From the NCBI GenBank assembly GCA_001636495.1, contig KV440964.1, positions 3,488,666 to 3,552,665 of the forward strand: a stretch of 64,000 nucleotides of DNA, read 5' to 3'. This document shows positions 57,472-64,000 of the stretch, in pieces. How positions within the stretch are numbered: the first letter of the stretch is position 1; each line of letters begins with the position of its first letter. The notes under the pieces are model-generated. The model was given only the letters and a program-made list of their open reading frames with translations. It made no database searches and was not told the DNA's origin. Both the position numbers and the translations under genes were made by a program. This DNA comes from Sutcliffiella horikoshii (GTDB taxonomy: Bacteria; Bacillota; Bacilli; Bacillales; Bacillaceae_I).

Positions 57472-58581
57472 ATGGAATCATTCATCTATCTGCTATCTGC
57501 CGCACTTTTTGTTTCTTTCCTTTGGATTATCATTAACGGCCAATTCTATCCTACCTATCAAAAACCATCCAGACTGTCACCTCCCCCCCTTGTATCCATT
57601 CTCATTCCCATGCGAGATGAAGAGCGCAACGTGCAACCACTTATTGAAAACCTGAAACAGCTTACATTTCCAAACCTGGAGATCATTCTCCTCGATGACC
57701 ACTCCTCCGATGAAACATACTCCAAGGCGATGGCCTTAACAATAAAAGATAGCAGGTTTTCCTTGATTCAGGGCGTTCCTCTAAAAAAGGGATGGGCCGG
57801 AAAAGTGCATGCCTGTTATCAATTGTCCCATGCTGCAAATGGAGATTATCTTCTATTTCTTGATGCAGATGCTCGTTTAAAGGAAAACACCATCAAAAGG
57901 ATGCTTCCTTTTTTCCGGAATGAAAAAGTCGGGCTTGTAACAGGTTTTCCCCATTTCCCGGTCACCTCTTGGTTAAGCAAACTGTTGGTACCGATGCAGC
58001 ATTTTGTTATTTGGCTTCATCTCCCACTAGCACTTGCCAACTATAGCTCTTTCAAGCCAGCAAGTGCGGCCCACGGAGCATTCATGTTTTTTGAAAGAAG
58101 TGCCTATGATTTTGTGGAAGGGCATTTTTCCGTAAAATCCAGCATCGTGGAAGATGTACATTTGGCGAGGGTCATGAAAGAGCACGAATTTCAGGTAAAA
58201 TTGATCAATGCGACCCCGTATGTTACCTGTCATATGTATGAAAGCAACCAGGAGGTCTGGAACGGCTTTTTGAAAAACATTTATATCGGAATCGGGAAAT
58301 CTCCTTTCATGGTCGCATTTTTAACTATCTTTTACAGCTTGTTTTATGTATTGCCTCTCTTATTGGCATTTCTGTCGCCGTTTTACGGGATATGGTTCAT
58401 CGTGCCCCTATTGCTCGTCTGGGTACAGAAACTCTACATTGATCTGCAAACCGGTCAGGTATCCTATCTGTTTTTATTCATGCCACTAAGCGCTCTGGCT
58501 TTCCTTATCATCATGCATGCATCCATGTGGAAGTCATTAAAAAATCAACATTATATCTGGAAGGGGCGTGCCTATAAATGA
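57472..58581 (+). CDS. crtQ: Family 2 glycosyltransferase, CrtQ-like
   Basis: A 369-residue membrane-associated glycosyltransferase. VSILIPMRDEERN, ILLDDHSSDET and the DxD-type LFLDADARL belong to the GT2 fold, and C-terminal helices (about 285-330) anchor it. S. aureus CrtQ adds glucose to diaponeurosporenoic acid; a similar step is inferred. A strong ribosome site (AAAAGGAGG) precedes the ATG and the stop overlaps the next start by 4 nt. Confidence 0.85.
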   Translation: MESFIYLLSAALFVSFLWIIINGQFYPTYQKPSRLSPPPLVSILIPMRDEERNVQPLIENLKQLTFPNLEIILLDDHSSDETYSKAMALTIKDSRFSLIQGVPLKKGWAGKVHACYQLSHAANGDYLLFLDADARLKENTIKRMLPFFRNEKVGLVTGFPHFPVTSWLSKLLVPMQHFVIWLHLPLALANYSSFKPASAAHGAFMFFERSAYDFVEGHFSVKSSIVEDVHLARVMKEHEFQVKLINATPYVTCHMYESNQEVWNGFLKNIYIGIGKSPFMVAFLTIFYSLFYVLPLLLAFLSPFYGIWFIVPLLLVWVQKLYIDLQTGQVSYLFLFMPLSALAFLIIMHASMWKSLKNQHYIWKGRAYK

Positions 58582-60044
58582 AAAAAGTAATTGTCATTGG
58601 AGGCGGGCTTGGTGGGCTTTCTGCTGCCATCACGCTTGCTTCCAAAGGATTTACAGTAACCTTACTTGAAAAAAATAGTCATTTGGGCGGAAAACTGATG
58701 CCGGTTCAACTCGGGCAGGCCTCCTTTGATTTTGGCCCGAATACCATTACCATGCCAAAAGTATTTCAAGAGGTCATCTCCCAGACAGGGGAAGACCCCA
58801 GCAACTATATGGAATTTGTAAAGCTTGATACCCACACAAGAAATTATTTTCCTGACGGAAGCTGCTTTGACTTCAGTTCTGATAAAGAAAAGATGGTAGA
58901 TCAACTGGCAAAACTTGATCCTGTCGGCGCAAAGAACTACGCCTCGTTCCTAAAAGAGATCACTAGATTATACAAACTGGGTGAGGCACAGTTTTTCCGT
59001 AGAACTTTTACTTCTACAAAGGATTATCTCTCCCCAGGGCTAGCCGCGTCTTTCAGTAGAGTGAGGCCTTTACAATCACTGCATGGTTTTCATCAGAATT
59101 ACTTTTCCAATCCGTTCATCATTCAAGCCTTGGACCGCTATGCTACATACATAGGCTCTTCCCCCTACGTCTCACCCGCTACCTTTGGTCTGATTGCCTA
59201 TTTGGAACTCGTGGAAGGCGTTTATTACACAAAAGGAGGGAACAGCAAGATCGCCGACGGATTCGAAATGGCGGCACGTAAAATGGGAGTGACCATCCGG
59301 ACTGATTGTAAAGTTACAAGTATCGAGGTGAAAAATAAACAAGCTGTTTCCGTTTCGACTGAAGACGGTGAGAATTATCCTGCCGATTCGATTGTCATGA
59401 ATGCAGATTTACTGGCTGCCTATCCTGCCCTCGTGAACGAAGTGGATAGGCCTCATTTTACCGATAAAAAAGCCAAGAGCTATGAACCTTCCATTTCCGC
59501 CTATGTCCTGCTTGCCGAAATGAACAAGAGGCACTCTGAGCTCCTCCATCACACAGTCTATTTTTCTAACGACTACCAAAAGGAGTTTGAGAGTTTGTTT
59601 CAAGCAAAGAAATATGCATCAGACCCTACCATCTATCTGAGTAATTCATCTTACACAGAAAAAGAGAAAAGCCCCAATGGTGATAACCTGTTCATCTTGG
59701 TGAATGCACCTGCAACAAGCAATGATACTACCGGCATCCCGGAAAACTACAAAGACCATATTTACAACACATTAGCTCAAAAGGGGCTTTCGCTGAAGGA
59801 TCATGTCCTGACTGAAAAGGTCATCACGCCAGAGGACATTCAATCTAAATTTGGAGCTTTCAGGGGCGCTCTATACGGAGTGGCTTCCAATCGGAAAATG
59901 GATGCCTTCTTCCGCCCAAGAAACAAATCGGCCGATATCGGAAACCTCTACTTTGTCGGAGGCTCCACACATCCCGGCGGAGGGTCCCCCATGGTCACCC
60001 TCTCCGGATTAAATGTAGGAAAAGTCATTGCAGAACGAGAATAA
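58578..60044 (+). CDS. CrtN-family FAD oxidoreductase, CrtP-like
   Basis: A 488-residue phytoene-desaturase-family flavoprotein. FAD fold VIGGGLGGLSAAITLASKGF at the N-terminus with EKNSHLGGK, and the C-terminal FVGGSTHPGGGSPMV. By position in an acyltransferase-crtQ block it is more likely to oxidise the carotenoid end group (CrtP/CrtNb type) than to desaturate phytoene, but this is not certain. The start overlaps crtQ by 4 nt. Confidence 0.83.
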   Translation: MKKVIVIGGGLGGLSAAITLASKGFTVTLLEKNSHLGGKLMPVQLGQASFDFGPNTITMPKVFQEVISQTGEDPSNYMEFVKLDTHTRNYFPDGSCFDFSSDKEKMVDQLAKLDPVGAKNYASFLKEITRLYKLGEAQFFRRTFTSTKDYLSPGLAASFSRVRPLQSLHGFHQNYFSNPFIIQALDRYATYIGSSPYVSPATFGLIAYLELVEGVYYTKGGNSKIADGFEMAARKMGVTIRTDCKVTSIEVKNKQAVSVSTEDGENYPADSIVMNADLLAAYPALVNEVDRPHFTDKKAKSYEPSISAYVLLAEMNKRHSELLHHTVYFSNDYQKEFESLFQAKKYASDPTIYLSNSSYTEKEKSPNGDNLFILVNAPATSNDTTGIPENYKDHIYNTLAQKGLSLKDHVLTEKVITPEDIQSKFGAFRGALYGVASNRKMDAFFRPRNKSADIGNLYFVGGSTHPGGGSPMVTLSGLNVGKVIAERE

Positions 60045-60097
60045 TCCCTTAAGCAAAAGGCGTGCAAAATGAAGATCGTATAGTTTAGTAATTTCTA

Positions 60098-60224
60098 GCT
60101 GGTGATTGGAGCAAATGGCGTAGACTCCAGCGGGGGAGTAGCGACAATCTTGAGACCCCGCAACGAAGTGAGGAGGCTTAAGGTCGCCCCGCGGAAAGCG
60201 AAGCCATTTGCGGAAAGCAACAGC
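60098..60224 (+). repeat. GC-rich intergenic element R5
   Basis: Outer arms GCTGGTGATTGGAGCAAATG and CATTTGCGGAAAGCAACAGC are largely complementary, with the GGAG/CGGA purine loop. Core TTGAGACCCCGCAACGAAGTG and GAGGAGGCTTAAG. It lies between the two convergent carotenoid blocks. Confidence 0.87.
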
Positions 60225-60294
60225 GGCGTTTAAACAAACCCTAAAAACAAATACTTTTTAAACGGCCGGAAATCAACCGCATACAGAATCAAAA

Positions 60295-60331
60295 AAATCA
60301 CCACAGTGTCCTTCCACCGTGGTGATTTTTT
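60295..60331. terminator. Bidirectional terminator between the carotenoid blocks
   Basis: AAATCACCAC pairs with GTGGTGATTT around a loop of about 15 nt; A and T runs are on both sides. Confidence 0.9.
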
Positions 60332-61163
60332 AAATTTGCGATATAATTTCCCGCTTCTCTTCATTGCTGACAAAATGTTTGGTTTTAAAGACAGAATATC
60401 CTTTTTTACGGATGGAACCTAGAATGGCACGGTATAAATACGCCGCTCCCTTCACAGGCGTCCTAGAATGCAAAGGGTAAAGATCGATGGAACTCATCGC
60501 CTGCTCATATAATTTCTCCGCCTTAAGAGCCATGTCCTCCCAAACCGAAATGAACTTATTGTTCACAATGTGCATTTTCAGGTCTGCAACTGAATATCCA
60601 GCCTGCTCAAGCTTTTCAATGGGAATATAGATCCTTTCCCGCTCCAGGTCTTCGCCGATATCCCTGAGAATATTGGTTATTTGCATGGCCTGCCCAAGCG
60701 CAATCGCATCCTGTCGCAGTGCGTCCTTGTTATTTGGCGCTAGGATCGGAAGCAACATCAATCCAACCGTGCTTGCTACATAGTAGGAATAATGAAGCAC
60801 TTCTTCTTCTGTATAATAAAGCTTTTTATACAAATCCATCTCTTGGCCTGTGATCATATCATGAAATGCTTCCACATCCATCTCGTATTTCTGGAAAACA
60901 TCCTGAAGGGCAAGCCACATCGGCTCTTCTGATGGTAGATGCCCTTGCAGGAATGCATCAAAGGATTGCTTGAACGCATAGAGTTCCTCCTTGGGATTTC
61001 CTCCCTCATCCACAATGTCATCCACCTGGCGACAAAAGGCATACACGGCCCAGACAGCCTGTTTCTTCTCTTTAGGCAAAAGCATGAATGCCTTGTAGAA
61101 TGTTTTGGAATGTTCTTTGATTATGGATTCACAATGGTGATATGCTTTCGTTAAGTTGTTCAT
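60330..61163 (-). CDS. crtM: Dehydrosqualene (4,4'-diapophytoene) synthase CrtM
   Basis: A 277-residue head-to-head prenyl synthase. The two Asp-rich motifs are VDDIVDEGG (near residue 47) and NILRDIGEDLERERIYIP (near 168). It condenses two farnesyl diphosphates to C30 diapophytoene, the first committed step. C30 rather than C40 specificity is inferred from the CrtN partners. It overlaps the preceding crtN by 35 nt. Confidence 0.93.
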   Translation of the reverse strand: MNNLTKAYHHCESIIKEHSKTFYKAFMLLPKEKKQAVWAVYAFCRQVDDIVDEGGNPKEELYAFKQSFDAFLQGHLPSEEPMWLALQDVFQKYEMDVEAFHDMITGQEMDLYKKLYYTEEEVLHYSYYVASTVGLMLLPILAPNNKDALRQDAIALGQAMQITNILRDIGEDLERERIYIPIEKLEQAGYSVADLKMHIVNNKFISVWEDMALKAEKLYEQAMSSIDLYPLHSRTPVKGAAYLYRAILGSIRKKGYSVFKTKHFVSNEEKREIISQI

Positions 61164-62628
61164 TGAGATTCACATCCTTTGTAGATGAATGATGGGCAAA
61201 ATCATGGATTATCTGATCTGCTGCAAGCTTGGCACTTTGCATTACAATCGGAATGCCGCCACCTGGATGAACGGAAGCACCTGTTGCATAGACATTTTCA
61301 AGAGCGGTAGGTTTGGCTTGTGGACGAAATACACCTGACTGGAATAAGCTGGGCGCAATTCCAAAGCTGCCTCCCTGAAAAAGACCTTCCTGATCCGCGT
61401 CATTCGGTGTTCTCACTTCCATCCAATCCATCTTTTCCGTCAGTCCAGGAAACGCCCTTGCTTCAATGTTTTTTATCATCCTATCTATAAACGTTGATTC
61501 CTGACTCCAATCAATATGACTTCCTGAAGGAACAGGCACAAGCACATATAGCGTACTTTTTCCGTCTGGTGCCAAGGTAGAATCGATAACTGCCGGATTG
61601 AAAGTATAGAAGGACGGATCGGTTGGCACCTTCTTCTCTTGAAACACTTCCCTCATATGTTGGTCAAAATTCCCACCCATAAAGAATTGATGGACATCAG
61701 AATCTTGATACTTTCCGTCTACTCCGAAGTAGAATAGTACACATCCTGATGAAGGTTCATAATTTCTGCGATCATCGAGCAGATCGGCAGCAGATGGAAA
61801 ATCTCCATTCCACACTAAACCGTCCACTTTAACGGTTCGGCCGTTAACCATTATAGACACCACCCGGCCATGTTCCTTGTGAATGTCCTCGACCTTACTA
61901 TCCACATATAGCGAAATTCCTTTTTCCTGCAATGTGTTCGTTAACACCTTAACAAGCGAGGCATAGCCACCCTTCATATAATGGATGCCATGCTCATGCT
62001 CACTGTAAGGAATCAAACTGTACATGGCAGGAGCTGTTTGAGGGTTGCCACCAATGTATAAAGTTTGTAGAGAGTAGGCTTCCCGGAGATGTTCATCCTT
62101 GAAGAAGGTTCCAGCAAATTTTTTCGTGGATTGATAAGCTTTTAATCTGAGAAGAGACTTCAAGTTCTTTCCCGTCCAAAAATCCCTTTTTCTCGTAAAT
62201 GATTTTTCCAGAAAGGAAGCCTGCCCTATCTCAAAGCTTTTGCGCATCTCTTCCATGTATTTCGTGAAACCTTCCTCTTCTCCAGGGAAAACTTCGCTCA
62301 ATTCATTTAGTTGCCTATCGACGTCTTTGTACTTCGTGTACCTTTTTCCATCCTTGAAATGAATGGAGTACAAGGTATCAAGTCCCAGAAGCTCCCATGC
62401 GTCACCTGAAACACCTGCCTCATCCAATATCCCTTTTAACATGTGAGGAAGGAGGACGATGGTTGGCCCTTTATCAATTCGGTAACCTTCTTTTTCGACA
62501 AAAGATAGGCGACCTCCTGCTTGATTTTCTTTTTCATAGATGCTCACTTCAAATCCCTGCTTCTTTAAAAGAAGCGCTGTGATCATCCCACCTATTCCTG
62601 CTCCTGCTATTGCAATATGTCTACTCAT
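61129..62628 (-). CDS. crtN: Diapophytoene desaturase-like protein CrtN
   Basis: A 499-residue phytoene-desaturase-family flavoprotein. FAD fold IAGAGIGGMITALLLKKQGF, EKENQAGGR, and C-terminal YATGASVHPGGGIPIVMQSA. Adjacent and overlapping with crtM, as in S. aureus, so it is the best candidate for the 4,4'-diapophytoene desaturase; the neighbouring upstream paralogue is the alternative. The start overlaps the upstream stop (ATGA). Confidence 0.85.
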   Translation of the reverse strand: MSRHIAIAGAGIGGMITALLLKKQGFEVSIYEKENQAGGRLSFVEKEGYRIDKGPTIVLLPHMLKGILDEAGVSGDAWELLGLDTLYSIHFKDGKRYTKYKDVDRQLNELSEVFPGEEEGFTKYMEEMRKSFEIGQASFLEKSFTRKRDFWTGKNLKSLLRLKAYQSTKKFAGTFFKDEHLREAYSLQTLYIGGNPQTAPAMYSLIPYSEHEHGIHYMKGGYASLVKVLTNTLQEKGISLYVDSKVEDIHKEHGRVVSIMVNGRTVKVDGLVWNGDFPSAADLLDDRRNYEPSSGCVLFYFGVDGKYQDSDVHQFFMGGNFDQHMREVFQEKKVPTDPSFYTFNPAVIDSTLAPDGKSTLYVLVPVPSGSHIDWSQESTFIDRMIKNIEARAFPGLTEKMDWMEVRTPNDADQEGLFQGGSFGIAPSLFQSGVFRPQAKPTALENVYATGASVHPGGGIPIVMQSAKLAADQIIHDFAHHSSTKDVNLNEQLNESISPL

Positions 62629-64000
62629 TGAGCTTTCTCCAATCTTTTCGCTTGGAAGCTTTTTTGAGGTTGTGTTTCATATTTTTCATGTAATAGTCCG
62701 GCAGTGATACGTGCTGACTCCAATATGGTGGGCAACCCGCTTCCTGGATGGGTCCCACCGCCGACAAGCCAGCAGTTATCCAACTCTTCGAATCTGTTAT
62801 GTGGACGGAGCACCATCATTTGACTAAGCTGATGTCCAAGGTTAAAAGTGGCCCCTTTATATACAAGCACTTCTTTCTCCCAATCTTCTGGAGTAATAAT
62901 CTTCTCTATTTCAATATGATTTCTAAGATCTTTGAACCCGCTTTTCTTTTCTAGTGTCTCAAACACCAATTCCTTGAATCTCTCCTTATTATCCTGCCAA
63001 TCAATGTTACTGAAATTGTTAGGGACAGGCGCAAGGATATAAAGGGCTGACTTGCCCTTAGGAGCCAATGTAGGATCTGTAACCGATGCATTTTGTACAT
63101 AAATGGAAGGGTCACTGGAGAGCTTTTTCGTTTTCGTGATCTCTTCCACATTCCTTTTGTAATCCTCGGCAAATATAATGCTATGGTGAGGAAGGTCGTA
63201 CACCTTATCCAGCCCGAGGTAGATCATGAAGGTAGAACAGGAAAATTTCTTCTTTTCTAATTTTCGCTTGCTGTATTTTTTCAGCACTTTATCGTCCACC
63301 AGATTGGTCATGACGTGGGCAAAGTCACCATTGACCACAACCTCATCCGCTTCGACCTTTGACCCGTCCTCTAAAATCACACCAATCACTTTACGCCCTT
63401 TTAGCCACAGCTTTTTTACGCCAGTGCCAAGGCTAATCGTTCCACCGTGCTCTTTCACGACCTTAGCCATGCTTTCGGAAAGCTGATTGACCCCGCCGAT
63501 AGGATGATAGATTCCATAAGCATGTTCCATCCAGGAAAGGATAGAAAAAGCACCTGGACATTCCCAAGGTGACATTCCCAAGTATTTAGATTGGAAAGTG
63601 AAAGCAAGCTTCAGCTGTTCTTCACGGAAGTATTTGCTTAATTGATCATACAGGCTGCTGCCAAGACTCAATTGCGGAAGAGCTTTAATGACCTTCCATT
63701 GAAAATAATGATAGAAACGGTCCATTCTCCCTTGGAGAATAGGAGTCAGTGCGTCCATCCGTTTTTCCGTTTCCGACATGAACCGCTCATAGCCTTCTCC
63801 ATCACCTGGAAAATACTTTTCGATGGTCTGTTTCATTTTCTCTTGATCACGAGTTACCATAAATGATTTATCTGGGAAAACAAGTTCATACATATCCTTT
63901 AATTCTTTCATTTCCATGTAGTCATGCATGTTCCGTTTCGATTCCTCGAATATCTCTTCAGCAATTTGAGGCATACTCAGAAAGGTTGGGCCCATGTCAA
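62625..64000 (-). CDS. CrtN-family FAD oxidoreductase, 5' end outside window
   Basis: At least 458 residues of a second desaturase-like flavoprotein. The frame runs off the right edge; the last visible codons read D-M-G-P-T, the conserved block about 40 residues into CrtN, so the FAD-binding N-terminus is beyond the window. The C-terminal VGGGTHPGSGLPTILESARI is complete. It could be a desaturase or aldehyde-forming oxidase (CrtNb type). Translationally coupled to crtN. Confidence 0.85.
   Translation of the reverse strand, partial: DMGPTFLSMPQIAEEIFEESKRNMHDYMEMKELKDMYELVFPDKSFMVTRDQEKMKQTIEKYFPGDGEGYERFMSETEKRMDALTPILQGRMDRFYHYFQWKVIKALPQLSLGSSLYDQLSKYFREEQLKLAFTFQSKYLGMSPWECPGAFSILSWMEHAYGIYHPIGGVNQLSESMAKVVKEHGGTISLGTGVKKLWLKGRKVIGVILEDGSKVEADEVVVNGDFAHVMTNLVDDKVLKKYSKRKLEKKKFSCSTFMIYLGLDKVYDLPHHSIIFAEDYKRNVEEITKTKKLSSDPSIYVQNASVTDPTLAPKGKSALYILAPVPNNFSNIDWQDNKERFKELVFETLEKKSGFKDLRNHIEIEKIITPEDWEKEVLVYKGATFNLGHQLSQMMVLRPHNRFEELDNCWLVGGGTHPGSGLPTILESARITAGLLHEKYETQPQKSFQAKRLEKAQ

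Overview
The window comes from a chromosome of a low- to mid-GC, endospore-former-type member of the Bacillaceae, probably one of the pigmented, alkaline-soil or marine-like Bacillus relatives. The evidence is gene order: blocks that match Bacillus subtilis (opp, trpS-yjbA, app, yjaZ-fabF-fabH, comZ-med-yjaV-yjaU-yjzD-yjzC, and yitK-yitL-yitS-yitT-yitU-yitV-yitW) lie here, together with clpB and a C30 carotenoid cluster that B. subtilis lacks. No rRNA, tRNA, CRISPR array or phage genes were seen. The species cannot be named from the sequence alone.

Layout. 1-5.7 kb: 3' part of an RND efflux pump, a secreted SGNH hydrolase, yjbC, a small membrane protein and a secreted DUF4015-type glycosidase. 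5.8-6.2 kb: an array of 52-bp palindromic repeats. 6.2-12.1 kb: oligopeptide importer oppABCDF. 12.4-15.4 kb: a DUF3899-type membrane protein, a tryptophan T-box with trpS, yjbA and a small membrane protein. 15.5-21.5 kb: second oligopeptide importer appDFABC. 21.9-25.2 kb: yjaZ, a second 52-bp array, and fabHF with a FapR-type operator. 25.4-32.2 kb: yjzB-like gene, comZ-med, yjaV, yjaU, a 45-residue gene, yjzD, clpB and yjzC. 32.3-40.6 kb: yit-type housekeeping and small proteins, an acetyltransferase and an SDR. 40.65-42.3 kb: an array of 21-bp repeats split by an intact IS3-family element. 42.4-50.9 kb: maltodextrin/starch regulon. 51-53.3 kb: AraC regulator and a divergent MATE exporter. 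53.4-55.7 kb: GC-rich repeats and glnK-amtB with TnrA/GlnR boxes. 55.9-64 kb: convergent carotenoid gene blocks.

How the parts work together. A membrane-anchored extracellular amylase cuts starch, MalE-MalF-MalG import the dextrins (no ATPase gene is present, so a shared MsmX-type ATPase is expected), a cytoplasmic neopullulanase/cyclomaltodextrinase finishes them, and a LacI regulator plus CcpA probably control the set through visible operators. CrtM and three CrtN-family oxidoreductases, a CruF-like protein, a glycosyltransferase and an acyltransferase can build a glycosylated, acylated C30 carotenoid acid of the staphyloxanthin / methyl-glucosyl-apo-lycopenoate kind.

The least explained part of the window is its repeat content. 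There are three independent families: (i) about 125-bp GC-rich elements whose outer arms differ between copies but remain complementary within each copy (five full copies and one core-less remnant), (ii) 52-bp hairpin arrays at two loci, and (iii) a strict 21-bp periodic array interrupted by the insertion sequence.
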